64,000 bases of DNA, taken from positions 62,001-126,000 of the forward strand of contig JAEUUJ010000022.1 of the NCBI GenBank assembly GCA_016786495.1, written 5' to 3'. How positions within the stretch are numbered: the first letter of the stretch is position 1; each line of letters starts with the position of its first letter. A model generated the notes under the pieces. The model was not told where the DNA came from, made no database searches, and was given only the letters and a program-made list of their open reading frames with translations. Positions 1 through 8,856 of the stretch are shown here, in pieces. Origin of the DNA: Cyclobacteriaceae bacterium. GTDB lineage: Bacteria > Bacteroidota > Bacteroidia > Cytophagales > Cyclobacteriaceae. The position numbers were made by a program, and so were the translations under genes.

Positions 1-3000
1 GCAAGGTTTTTCTGTTGCTGATATACGGTTGGGAAGTCAATCCCCTGTGAGATGGAAAATTTGTTATCGGTTGCCTTGCTGTTGATTTGGCCATATTCCA
101 TCGCAACACCGGTCTTTTCTGCGGTGAAGGTATTTCGCTTCAACTGCTCGAAGTATTTTTCATTCAACCGTGCGAGGGAAAGGTTCGGGTTGTTGTTAAC
201 AGCCGTTTCAATAGCCTTCCCCAGTGTAATGGGTGTGGGTTGCTGCGCATTGGCAGCCGATGGCCAGAGACCAAGCAAGAACAGAAGTACGATTGCATGA
301 TGCGGTTTAACCGACACGTTGCGATCCATCAACACATACAAAATCGGAAGAACAAACAGTGTCAGCAGGGTTGAGAAAATCAATCCGCCAATCACCACAG
401 TCGCCAAAGGCTTCTGAACTTCCGCCCCTGCCCCCTGGCTAACCGCCATGGGAATAAAGCCAAGTGCCGGAACAAAAGCCGTCATCAGCACTGCGCGAAG
501 TTTGGATTTCGTAGCGTGCTCAACAATGCGCGCGGTGTCGGTCCAGCCTTCCTTCTTCAGGCGGTTGAATTCCGATACCAGCAAAATTCCGTTCAATACC
601 GCAACACCAAACAAAGCAATAAAACCAACACCGGCCGAAATGCTGAAGGGCATTCCGCGAAGCCACAGCGAAAATACTCCGCCAACAGCCGACAATGGAA
701 TAGCCGAGTAAATCAGCAATCCTTGCTTGACGGAACCGAAAGCGAAATACAACAACAGGAAGATCAGAACGAGTGCTACCGGTACAACAATCAAGAGCCG
801 TTGCTTGGCACCGGTAAGATTTTCGAATGCACCACCATATGTGATGGTGTACCCCAACGGTAATTTCATTTCCGCTCCGACTTTCTGTTGCAATTCCGTA
901 ACGATCGATTGAACGTCACGACCAGATACATTGAACCCCACGATAATTCGCCTGCGGGTATTCTCGCGCTGAATCTGGTTAGGTCCTTCAATCTCTTCAA
1001 TCGTTGCCACCTGATACAGCGGAATCTGCTGGCCATGTGCGGCAGGAATCAAAAGGTTCTCAATGTCGCGCACAGTTTTACGTGAATTCTTTTCCATGCG
1101 CACTACAAGGTCAAACCTCCGCTCGCCTTCATAAACCTGGCCCGCAGCCTGGCCGGCAAACGCTGCGTTAACGGTGTTATTGATGTCATGGATATTTAAA
1201 CCATACGCCACCAGGGCTTCGCGGTTGTACGTGATCACTACCTGTGGCATACCGGTTACCGATTCAACATACAACGCAGTTGATCCTTCAATTGTGTTGA
1301 TAATTTCACCGAGCTTGTGAGCTTGTTGCGCAAGGGTATCCAGGTTCTCACCGAAAATTTTACATACTACGTCTTGCCGGGCACCGGTCATCAGTTCGTT
1401 GAAACGCATCTGCACAGGAAACTGAAATCCAACGCTGAGGCCGGGCACCACCGCCAGTTCCTGGCTCATCTTGTCGGCCAGTTCCGGAAACGTTGAGGCT
1501 GACGTCCATTCCCGCTTCGGTTTAAGAATTACCATCATGTCGGCCGCTTCGAGCGGCATCGGGTCGGTAGGAATTTCCGAGCTGCCAATTTTGGTTACTA
1601 CTTTCTCAACTTCCGGAAACTTCGCGAGCAGAATTTTAGACGCCTTTTGTGTTGCCTCGATGGAGGTATTCAGATTGCTTCCGGTGAGCAGGCGTGATTC
1701 AACCGCAAAGTCACCTTCTTCCAGTTGCGGAATAAACTCGCCACCCATGTTCATCAGCAATGTAACAGCCGAACCAAACAGCAAGAGTGTTACGGTTATC
1801 ACCAACGCCTTTAGGGTCAACACTTTTTTCAGCAACGGCTGATAGCGTTTTTCAAGCCAGGCCATCATGCGATCGGCCACTGTATTCTTATGACTGATCT
1901 TTTTACTCAGAAAGAGCGAACTCATCATCGGAACATAGGTGACTGATAACAGGAATGCGCCCAGAATGGCGAAGCCAACAGTGTACGCCATCGGCTTAAA
2001 CATCTTTCCTTCAATGCCTTCCAACGAGAGAATCGGAATGTATACAATCAGAATAATGATCTGGCTGAACACGGCCGACTTGATCATCGAACCGGTGGAA
2101 TGCGTAACCTCCTCATTCATTTGTGCTTGCGACAACCGTGAGATCGAAGCGAAATGTTTACTGTGCGCAAAACGATGCAGGATGGCCTCCACAACAATCA
2201 CCGAACCGTCAACAATTAACCCGAAGTCAATCGCACCCAAACTCATCAGGTTGCCGCCCACCCCATACATGTTCATTAAAATAATCGCGAACAGCATGGA
2301 TAGCGGGATGACAGACGATACAATCAAGCCGGCACGCAGGTTTCCAAGAAAGAACACCAGTACGAACACCACAATCAGCGCACCCTCCATCAGGTTGATC
2401 TTAACGGTATTGATCGCGTTGTTGACCATCTTGGTACGATCAAGGAACGGTTCGATCACAACACCTTCGGGCAGCGCTTTTTGTATCTCCGCAATTTTGC
2501 TTTTTACGCGCTTGATCACGGCCGATGAGTTCTCGCCTTTCAACATCATAACAACCGCACCGGCTACTTCACCCTGATCGTTGTAACACATCGCTCCGTA
2601 CCGGGTCGCATACCCAAATCCAACCGAAGCCACATCGCGCATGAGTACGGGCTGGCCGTTTTCCCAAACCTTCACGACAATGTTCTCCAGATCGCCCAGA
2701 CTTTGCGCGAGGCCCTCGGTGCGGATGTATAAAACCGTTGGTCCTTTTTCGATGTATGCACCGCCTGTGTTTTCATTGTTGGCTTCAAGCGCATCAAATA
2801 CATCGGCAATCGTGAGCTCATACGCTTTGAGTTGCTCAGGTTTCACCGTGATTTCATATTGCTTAAGCTGACCGCCAAAACTGCTCACATCCGCCACACC
2901 GGGGGTTCCGAGTAGTTGCCGGCGGACTACCCAATCCTGGAGTGTACGCAACTCCATGGGACCATACTTTTGTTCGTACCCCTTTTCTGGCCGAAGCACG

Positions 3001-3428
3001 TATTGATAAATTTCTCCGAGCCCGGTTGTTACCGGGGCCATCTCGGGCTGCCCCGCTCCCTGCGGAATGTTCTGACGTACCTGCAGCAAGCGTTCGCTGA
3101 TCTGTTGCCGTGCCCAATAAAGATCAACATGATCCTGAAACACTACGGTTACGAGCGATAAACCAAAACGCGAAAAGCTGCGCACATTTTTGAGTCCGGG
3201 GATGTTGGCACACGCCTGTTCAACAGGAAACGTAACGAGACGCTCAACATCAGTTGCGCCCAGCGCGGGCGACACCGTAATAATCTGTACCTGGTTATCA
3301 GTAATGTCCGGAACAGCATCAATGGGAAGTTTGGTCAACTGAAAGCTTCCCCAACCAATTAATGCCACTACAAATAATCCGACAACCAGCTTGTTCTCAA
3401 CTGAGAAGCTGATAATTCTATTTAGCAT
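1..3428 (-). CDS. Heavy-metal RND efflux pump fused to TolC-like channel (partial)
   Basis: The reading frame opens with ATG at 3428 on the minus strand and is still open at the left edge, so about 1142 codons are visible and the C-terminus is missing. The first ~1030 residues are an inner-membrane RND proton/metal antiporter of the CzcA/CusA group. The transmembrane proton-relay acids fall at D401, D407 and E414, the spacing known for CzcA. From about residue 1040 there is a hydrophobic stretch ending in Ala-Gln-Ala, then a sequence of outer-membrane TolC type from about residue 1063. Such pump-channel fusions are known in Bacteroidota. The likely role is export of Cu, Ag, Zn, Co or Cd across both membranes; the metal cannot be told from what is visible. 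The MFP partner is presumably off the left edge. Confidence 0.93.
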   Translation of the reverse strand, partial: MLNRIISFSVENKLVVGLFVVALIGWGSFQLTKLPIDAVPDITDNQVQIITVSPALGATDVERLVTFPVEQACANIPGLKNVRSFSRFGLSLVTVVFQDHVDLYWARQQISERLLQVRQNIPQGAGQPEMAPVTTGLGEIYQYVLRPEKGYEQKYGPMELRTLQDWVVRRQLLGTPGVADVSSFGGQLKQYEITVKPEQLKAYELTIADVFDALEANNENTGGAYIEKGPTVLYIRTEGLAQSLGDLENIVVKVWENGQPVLMRDVASVGFGYATRYGAMCYNDQGEVAGAVVMMLKGENSSAVIKRVKSKIAEIQKALPEGVVIEPFLDRTKMVNNAINTVKINLMEGALIVVFVLVFFLGNLRAGLIVSSVIPLSMLFAIILMNMYGVGGNLMSLGAIDFGLIVDGSVIVVEAILHRFAHSKHFASISRLSQAQMNEEVTHSTGSMIKSAVFSQIIILIVYIPILSLEGIEGKMFKPMAYTVGFAILGAFLLSVTYVPMMSSLFLSKKISHKNTVADRMMAWLEKRYQPLLKKVLTLKALVITVTLLLFGSAVTLLMNMGGEFIPQLEEGDFAVESRLLTGSNLNTSIEATQKASKILLAKFPEVEKVVTKIGSSEIPTDPMPLEAADMMVILKPKREWTSASTFPELADKMSQELAVVPGLSVGFQFPVQMRFNELMTGARQDVVCKIFGENLDTLAQQAHKLGEIINTIEGSTALYVESVTGMPQVVITYNREALVAYGLNIHDINNTVNAAFAGQAAGQVYEGERRFDLVVRMEKNSRKTVRDIENLLIPAAHGQQIPLYQVATIEEIEGPNQIQRENTRRRIIVGFNVSGRDVQSIVTELQQKVGAEMKLPLGYTITYGGAFENLTGAKQRLLIVVPVALVLIFLLLYFAFGSVKQGLLIYSAIPLSAVGGVFSLWLRGMPFSISAGVGFIALFGVAVLNGILLVSEFNRLKKEGWTDTARIVEHATKSKLRAVLMTAFVPALGFIPMAVSQGAGAEVQKPLATVVIGGLIFSTLLTLFVLPILYVLMDRNVSVKPHHAIVLLFLLGLWPSAANAQQPTPITLGKAIETAVNNNPNLSLARLNEKYFEQLKRNTFTAEKTGVAMEYGQINSKATDNKFSISQGIDFPTVYQQQKNL

Positions 3429-3498
3429 GTTTGTAATTCTTGAATAAATGAACGTATGATTCAACCGCAGATAAGCGGCCGAACAAAACAGGAAAAGA

Positions 3499-3876
3499 TC
3501 AGGCTACGCGGGGCGGCTTGAAGATTGAGCCGACCGGGGCATTCTCAAATTGAGGTGCCTGGTAATCCGAAAAAACAGATTGGAAGTTAGGCTCGTTGCG
3601 CAACGAGAATGCAATCGAAACAGGAATCGTCATGGGATGACTGAATGCTTCGTGCTCAAATTTTTTAAACGGTAGTTGGTTATCACGCTCATCCCCCAGG
3701 TTGCTGGAATCAGAATCCCAATAGTGCATGGCCAGGAAATCCACAAAGCCAACACGACTGTCACGTGCATGGTGCTCCGTATAGTGGACAATCAGAACAG
3801 GAACCTTGTACAACTGCTTGGAAAAGCTGCTGATGCAGACAATAATGATCAGTATGTACAATAGCACTTTCTTCAT
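3499..3876 (-). CDS. Small secreted or membrane-anchored protein beside the metal efflux gene
   Basis: This 125-residue protein has one N-terminal hydrophobic helix (about residues 3-20), a His/Asp-rich middle and a C-terminus ending in Phe-Lys-Pro-Pro-Arg-Val-Ala. It lies 70 bp upstream of the RND pump on the same strand, so they are probably co-transcribed. Small exported proteins of about this size with a Pro-Pro near the C-terminus are often found beside Cus/Czc operons in Bacteroidota, and some carry His/Cys metal-binding motifs. Here there is a His-Tyr-Thr-Glu-His-His run but no Cys pair. A role in periplasmic metal handling is inferred from position only. I do not recognise a named family with confidence. 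Confidence 0.7.
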   Translation of the reverse strand: MKKVLLYILIIIVCISSFSKQLYKVPVLIVHYTEHHARDSRVGFVDFLAMHYWDSDSSNLGDERDNQLPFKKFEHEAFSHPMTIPVSIAFSLRNEPNFQSVFSDYQAPQFENAPVGSIFKPPRVA

Positions 3877-4097
3877 GAGCGTTGCAAATGTATAAAATCG
3901 GGATAAATACCAATTTGATTTTTTAAATGAACGGTTATGAAATAAATCATGTTTTATTTCGACTTGACTAGCAAACCCCCGTATGCTGCAACCCCGGAAG
4001 ACTTTATTTTTAAGCTGTTTCCCCTATTTCAGCACGCTTTCAAACTACTCAGAATTTCTTCAGAATCTAACCTTAAACTGCGCTCTCAACCACCTGT

Positions 4098-5279
4098 ATG
4101 CTTAAAATCTCGCTCGCCGCGCTGGCAATTTTTGCTTCGACAATCGCAGGCTTTTCACAATCCAAAGAAGATTCCGCGGCTTATGCCAACCGGAAACTGA
4201 AAACAGAGGAAGTCGACTTTGTTACGAGTTATTATCATCAAACGGGTAACAACTCGGCCGTGACAGGCGGCATCGGAACAGAAAAACTTACCGACTTTGC
4301 CACCACCATCGATGTTAAACTCTCGCGTTATGATCGCTGGAAACGCAAGCACACCCTAACCGGTGAACTGGGCATTGATGTGTATACCTCTGCTTCGTCA
4401 GATAAAATCGATCCGAGCACAATTTCTTCGGCATCGTCAGGCGATGTACGGGTTTACCCTTCGCTGACGTATGCAATCGCGGACGAACAAAAAGGTTCTA
4501 CGGTAAGCCTGACCGGATCCATCTCCAGCGAGTATGATTACTTTTCGAAAGGTCTGGCCGCAGGCTGGACGAAAACATCCAAAGATCGAAACCGCGAGTT
4601 TGGTATTAAAGGACAAGTGTTTTTGGATACCTGGAAAGTGATCTTGCCGATCGAGCTTCGAAATTCATCCAACGTCAGCGGCTCCAAACCGAGAAACTCA
4701 TTCAGCGTGTCGGCTACGCTTAGTCAGGTGATCAACAAACGCCTGCAGGTATTGCTGCTGGCAGATCTTGCCTACCAGAGCGGGCAACTCGCTACGCTCT
4801 ATCACCGAACGTATTTTACCGATGGCTCGCATGAAGTTGAAAATTTACCTGACAGCCGGCTGAAAATTCCGGTGGGAATACGACTGAATTATTTTCTGGG
4901 CGACCGGTTCGTTGTTCGATCGTACTACCGGTACTATCGTGACGACTGGAACCTGACTGCGCATACTGCAGAATTAGAAATACCTGTGAAAGTCACACCT
5001 TTCCTTTCCTTCAGCCCCTTCGTGCGATACTATTCCCAGACGGGAGTTAAATACTTTAAGGGTTATCAAAAACACTCGCTGGATGAGACATACTACACGA
5101 GCGATTACGACCTGTCGACCCTGACCAGCACCATGACGGGCATGGGCATCCGGTTCGCTCCTCCGGGCGGTGTGATGGGAATCACAAAATTCAGTGCACT
5201 TGAAATCCGCTATGGACATTATAACCGGTCGACCGGATTAACAGCCGACATCATTACGCTTTTTGCCAAGTTTAAATAA
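4098..5279 (+). CDS. DUF3570 family outer-membrane protein
   Basis: This 393-residue protein has a signal peptide (about residues 1-20, ending Phe-Ser-Gln). The rest is full of alternating polar/aromatic strands typical of a beta-barrel, with Tyr/Arg-rich strands and a final residue pattern ending in Phe-Lys. The sequence fits DUF3570. It is the first gene of a tight run: the thioredoxin-like gene starts 8 bp downstream, followed by ApbE and DUF4266. From family knowledge, DUF3570, ApbE and DUF4266 genes often sit together in Proteobacteria and Bacteroidota. The molecular role is unknown; an outer-membrane partner of an exported redox lipoprotein is a reasonable inference. Confidence 0.85.
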   Translation: MLKISLAALAIFASTIAGFSQSKEDSAAYANRKLKTEEVDFVTSYYHQTGNNSAVTGGIGTEKLTDFATTIDVKLSRYDRWKRKHTLTGELGIDVYTSASSDKIDPSTISSASSGDVRVYPSLTYAIADEQKGSTVSLTGSISSEYDYFSKGLAAGWTKTSKDRNREFGIKGQVFLDTWKVILPIELRNSSNVSGSKPRNSFSVSATLSQVINKRLQVLLLADLAYQSGQLATLYHRTYFTDGSHEVENLPDSRLKIPVGIRLNYFLGDRFVVRSYYRYYRDDWNLTAHTAELEIPVKVTPFLSFSPFVRYYSQTGVKYFKGYQKHSLDETYYTSDYDLSTLTSTMTGMGIRFAPPGGVMGITKFSALEIRYGHYNRSTGLTADIITLFAKFK

Positions 5280-5287
5280 TACACAAC

Positions 5288-5719
5288 ATGAAAATACTTG
5301 CAAGCATTCTATTGATTTCATTCTTAGCGCTGCCTGAATGGCTTACGGATTTCAGCGCTGCCCAACAAGCTGCGCAGAAAGATCACAAATTCATTTTGAT
5401 CAGTTTCTCGGGTTCCGACTGGTGCGGACCCTGCATTAAAATGAAGCAGGAAGTTTACGGAAGTGCCGACTTCGAAACGCTTGCCGAAAAGAAACTGGTT
5501 TTGGTGCGGGCGGATTTTCCGCGCTCGAAAAAGAATCAGCTTCCCAAAGAACAGATCAAGCTGAATGAAGCGCTGGCCGATAAATACAATCCTGCCGGCA
5601 AGTTTCCGTTCACAGTTTTAACCGATGAAAACGGAACGATCGTAAAAACCTGGGATGGCTATGCATTCGGGTCGCAGGAAACATTTATGAAAGAACTGAC
5701 GGACGTTGTCAATCGCTGA
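5288..5719 (+). CDS. Periplasmic thioredoxin-like protein
   Basis: This 143-residue protein has an N-terminal hydrophobic export segment (about 1-18) and a thioredoxin fold. The redox motif is Trp-Cys-Gly-Pro-Cys, with cysteines at 46 and 49, and the cis-Pro region is Lys-Phe-Pro-Phe-Thr. It most resembles exported thioredoxin-like proteins (the thioredoxin_7/DUF255-like group) rather than cytosolic TrxA. Its stop codon overlaps the start of the ApbE gene. It may keep the C-terminal Cys-Gly-Cys of the neighbouring DUF4266 lipoprotein reduced, or help load its cofactor. That role is inferred from the gene order, not shown by the sequence. Confidence 0.88.
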   Translation: MKILASILLISFLALPEWLTDFSAAQQAAQKDHKFILISFSGSDWCGPCIKMKQEVYGSADFETLAEKKLVLVRADFPRSKKNQLPKEQIKLNEALADKYNPAGKFPFTVLTDENGTIVKTWDGYAFGSQETFMKELTDVVNR

Positions 5720-6645
5720 TGATGCAGGTATTCAGTCGCGGGCTAAAGCTTATGGGAAACCATTTTGAATTTTCGGTGGTCGGTGAAAACGAGTCGCGGG
5801 CTAACGTCTGCATCGATCACGCCATTGCTGAAGTCCAGCGCATTGAACAACTGCTCACTACCTTCCGCGACTCCAGTCAAACGAATCAAATCAACGCCAT
5901 GGCGGGCATCGAACCGGTTACGGTAGATGCGGAGATTTTTAACCTGATCGAACGGGCACAACGAATCTCGGAACTCACGCAGGGTGCCTTTGACATCACG
6001 TACGGATCGATCGATAAACGGCTCTGGAACTTTGATACCACGATGACGGCACTGCCCGATGCCGCTACGGCAAAAGCCAGTGTACGATTGATCAACTTCC
6101 GCAACGTAATACTTGATCGCGAGCACTCAACCGTGTTTCTGAAATATCCGGGGATGCGCATTGGATTTGGTGGCATCGGCAAGGGCTATGCGGCCGACTG
6201 CGCAAAACGAATCATGCTGACGGATGGTGTTGAAAATGGAATTGTGAATGCAGCAGGAGACCTGACGGTGTGGGGCAAACAACCGAACGGCCAACCCTGG
6301 ACGATCGGCATTGCCGATCCGGATTCAAAGAACCTTCCATTCGGTTCCGTCATGCTCACCAATACATCCGTAGCGACTTCCGGCAACTATGAAAAATATG
6401 TGACGATCGGTGGAAAGAAATATTCACATACCATCGATCCGAAAACCGGAATGCCCGTAAGCGGTATTAAAAGTGTTACGATTATCGCACAGATTGCCGA
6501 ACTGGCCGATGCGATGGCAACACCGGTGATGGTGATGGGCATTAAAGCCGGACTTAACCTGATCAATCAGATGCACGGCATTGCGTGCATTATTATCGAT
6601 GACGATAACAATGTGTATACATCCAAAAACATTAACCTGACATGA
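5719..6645 (+). CDS. apbE: FAD:protein FMN transferase (ApbE family)
   Basis: ApbE enzymes move FMN from FAD onto a Ser/Thr of target proteins using Mg2+. The 308 residues cover the whole catalytic fold, including the Phe-Gly-Gly-Ile-Gly-Lys-Gly-Tyr-Ala-Ala-Asp motif (about residues 151-161) and the His-Thr-Ile-Asp-Pro motif followed by a Gly-Met-Pro-Val turn near residue 235. The protein begins almost directly at the conserved Met-Gly start of the fold. It has no signal peptide or lipobox, unlike many ApbE proteins. The start ATG overlaps the thioredoxin gene stop, and the stop overlaps the DUF4266 start, so translation is probably coupled. The adjacent DUF4266 lipoprotein is the obvious candidate substrate. 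Confidence 0.94.
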   Translation: MMQVFSRGLKLMGNHFEFSVVGENESRANVCIDHAIAEVQRIEQLLTTFRDSSQTNQINAMAGIEPVTVDAEIFNLIERAQRISELTQGAFDITYGSIDKRLWNFDTTMTALPDAATAKASVRLINFRNVILDREHSTVFLKYPGMRIGFGGIGKGYAADCAKRIMLTDGVENGIVNAAGDLTVWGKQPNGQPWTIGIADPDSKNLPFGSVMLTNTSVATSGNYEKYVTIGGKKYSHTIDPKTGMPVSGIKSVTIIAQIAELADAMATPVMVMGIKAGLNLINQMHGIACIIIDDDNNVYTSKNINLT

Positions 6646-6872
6646 TGACTATTAAAAAGACCGTTACACGAATCGCATTGCTGGCGTTTGTTGCCGGTGC
6701 AGCAATCAGTTGCTCACCTGTAAAAGAATATCAGAAAATGCATCTTAATGATTCAGAAATGGAACTCGCTACCCGCAAAACCCAAAAGTTTGAAAGCAGC
6801 TTCCAGCTTTACCGGGAGGGCGCTTCGGGCGCAAATGGCGGAAAAAATGGTGGCGGATGCGGCTGTAACTAG
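6642..6872 (+). CDS. DUF4266 lipoprotein with Cys-Gly-Cys tail
   Basis: This 76-residue lipoprotein has a signal ending Ala-Ile-Ser-Cys, which gives lipidation at Cys24. A short charged segment follows, then a Gly-rich tail with Cys73 and Cys75. The tail and the Glu-Gly-Ala-Ser-Gly-Ala-Asn stretch (residues 59-65) match the conserved C-terminus of DUF4266. That stretch resembles the Asp-x-x-Ser/Thr-Gly-Ala-Ser/Thr site that ApbE enzymes flavinylate, and an apbE gene overlaps this start by 4 bp. Two adjacent start codons (6642 and 6645) are possible. Flavinylation at Ser62 and metal or thiol chemistry at the two Cys are inferences. The function of the family is not known to me. Confidence 0.88.
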   Translation: MMTIKKTVTRIALLAFVAGAAISCSPVKEYQKMHLNDSEMELATRKTQKFESSFQLYREGASGANGGKNGGGCGCN

Positions 6873-6925
6873 CGTTCAGACACCAAGTTCAGAATCTCTT
6901 CAGATTCGGGTTGTAGGTTTCAACC

Positions 6926-8833
6926 ATGAATCTGACTTTCAGACTTCCCAAAAACCGCACCGGTTTAATCCTTCTTTTTTATGCGCTTGCGATCGGCATC
7001 TCCCTCGTGGTGCGCATTGCCCTGCTGATTAAGTCATGGGGCGAACTTGACTTCTCTATTGTTACGTTGGGCGGAATATTTTTGTTCGGATTGTTGTCAG
7101 ACATCCTGAGTACATCCTACGCAGCAATCCCCTTAGCATTGTATTTATGGCTGATACCCGATCGCCTTTTTAAAACCCGTGTGAACAAGTATGTAGTTAA
7201 CGGACTGTTTTTCATCATCATCTTTCTACTGTTGTTCGGAGCCGCAGCGGAATGGTTTTTCTGGGATGAGTTCAGCGGCCGGTTTAACTTTATCGCAGTC
7301 GACTATCTGGTTTATACCACCGAGGTAATCGGTAACATTACGCAATCGTATCCGATTGGATGGCTGGTGTTGATCATGACGATTCTTGCCGCAACCGGCG
7401 TGTACTTTCTACGGTCAGCAATCGCGCGAACATTCGAAAACCAGCTGCCGTTTCGCAAAAGAAGTATCCTGATTTTAGCCTATGGCATAATGGTCTATCT
7501 ATTTTTTCTGTCTTTCAGCAATCAATACCATCGCTTCAGCAACAATCAATACGCCAATGAACTGGCTGGCAACGGCTTGTATGAACTCTTCTCGGCCTAC
7601 CGTCACAACGAACTCAACTACGATCAGTTTTACGCCAGCGTAGAAACACGTCAGGCGTTTTCAACGCTCCGCTCATTATTAAAAACACCGGAAGCAACGT
7701 TCACCTCAGATGATCCATTCAATTTAGAGCGCAGAATTCAGCATGCCGGTCCGGAGAAAAAGTTAAATGTCGTGCTGATCAGTGTGGAAAGTTTCAGTGC
7801 CGATTTCATGGAACATTTTGGCAACCCGAAACACATTACACCTTTTCTGGATTCATTGTCTGAATACAGTTTGTTATTCACCAATCTGTACGCCACCGGA
7901 ACCCGAACCGTACGCGGACTGGAAGCGTTGTCGCTTTGCATTCCCCCCACGCCCGGCCAATCGATCGTACGAAGACCTGATAACGAAGGCTTGTTTTCGC
8001 TCGGAAAAGTTTTCCGTGAAAAGGGCTATCGGAGCGAATACATTTACGGAGGCTACGGGTACTTCGACAACATGAACTATTTTTTTAGCAACAACGGTTA
8101 TGACGTTACCGATCGTACTGCATTAAAAGACTCGGAAATAGATTATGAGAATATCTGGGGTGTGGCCGATGAAAATCTTTTTACAATCGTGCTCAGAAAT
8201 ATGGACACCCATACGCCTGAACGCCCGGTGTTTGCTCATGTGATGACTACGTCTAACCACAGGCCGTTTACGTATCCCGAGGGCCGCATCGATATCCCGT
8301 CACATACCGGAAGAAAAGGTGCGGTAAAGTATACCGACTACGCCATCGGTAAGTTTATTCGCGAGGCATCCAAAAAGCCCTGGTTTAGCAACACCATTTT
8401 TGTGATTGTAGCCGATCATTGCGCATCCAGCGCGGGCAAAACAGAATTGCCGATTGAAAAATATCACATCCCGATGCTGATCTATGCACCGGATCATGTT
8501 CAGCCGGGTGTTATGAGCAGGCTGATGAGCCAGATTGATGTTGGGCCTACCCTGCTGGGACTCCTGAACTTCTCGTATACAAGCCGCTTTTTTGGATACG
8601 ATATGAATATGCTGGAGCCGGGCCGTGAGCGTGCGTTTATCAGCACCTATCAAAGCCTGGGTTATGTTAAAAATCATGAGCTGATTGTATTATCGCCACA
8701 ATTCAAAACCGAATCGTTCAGCGTGACCGCTTCCGCGGAACTGCACGCGAACAAGGATACAACCGCAGTGTCGGAGGCAATAGCGTGGTACGAATCGGCC
8801 AGTTATGCATTCCGGCATGGATTACTGAAATAG
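6926..8833 (+). CDS. LTA synthase-like membrane sulfatase-fold transferase
   Basis: This 635-residue enzyme has five N-terminal membrane helices (within residues 12-200) and an extracytoplasmic alkaline-phosphatase-fold domain from about residue 280. Metal-site Glu288 (Val-Glu-Ser-Phe), the putative nucleophile Thr328 in Gly-Thr-Arg-Thr, and the later Ala-Asp-His-Cys metal motif are all visible. The family includes lipoteichoic acid synthase and phosphoglycerol or phosphoethanolamine transferases. In a Gram-negative, addition of phosphoglycerol or phosphoethanolamine to membrane glycans or lipids is more likely than lipoteichoic acid synthesis. It follows DUF4266 by 53 bp and precedes a two-component pair by 23 bp, so it may be part of the same operon or its regulated output. 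Confidence 0.9.
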   Translation: MNLTFRLPKNRTGLILLFYALAIGISLVVRIALLIKSWGELDFSIVTLGGIFLFGLLSDILSTSYAAIPLALYLWLIPDRLFKTRVNKYVVNGLFFIIIFLLLFGAAAEWFFWDEFSGRFNFIAVDYLVYTTEVIGNITQSYPIGWLVLIMTILAATGVYFLRSAIARTFENQLPFRKRSILILAYGIMVYLFFLSFSNQYHRFSNNQYANELAGNGLYELFSAYRHNELNYDQFYASVETRQAFSTLRSLLKTPEATFTSDDPFNLERRIQHAGPEKKLNVVLISVESFSADFMEHFGNPKHITPFLDSLSEYSLLFTNLYATGTRTVRGLEALSLCIPPTPGQSIVRRPDNEGLFSLGKVFREKGYRSEYIYGGYGYFDNMNYFFSNNGYDVTDRTALKDSEIDYENIWGVADENLFTIVLRNMDTHTPERPVFAHVMTTSNHRPFTYPEGRIDIPSHTGRKGAVKYTDYAIGKFIREASKKPWFSNTIFVIVADHCASSAGKTELPIEKYHIPMLIYAPDHVQPGVMSRLMSQIDVGPTLLGLLNFSYTSRFFGYDMNMLEPGRERAFISTYQSLGYVKNHELIVLSPQFKTESFSVTASAELHANKDTTAVSEAIAWYESASYAFRHGLLK

Positions 8834-8856
8834 TTTAGCTACCTTCTACCGCACCC

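Noticed and set aside
52..3161. Several plus-strand open frames of 60-210 codons opposite the RND gene
   Set aside because: They are shadows. The minus strand has one continuous open frame with clear RND and TolC motifs over the same bases.
3938..3949. TGAAATAAATCA before the DUF3570 cluster as another Crp/Fnr-type box
   Set aside because: The left half is TGAA in place of TGAY, and the region is AT-rich, so a chance match is likely.
6926..8833. True lipoteichoic acid synthase
   Set aside because: The organism is Gram-negative by its outer-membrane proteins, so an LTA product is unlikely; only the enzyme fold is supported.
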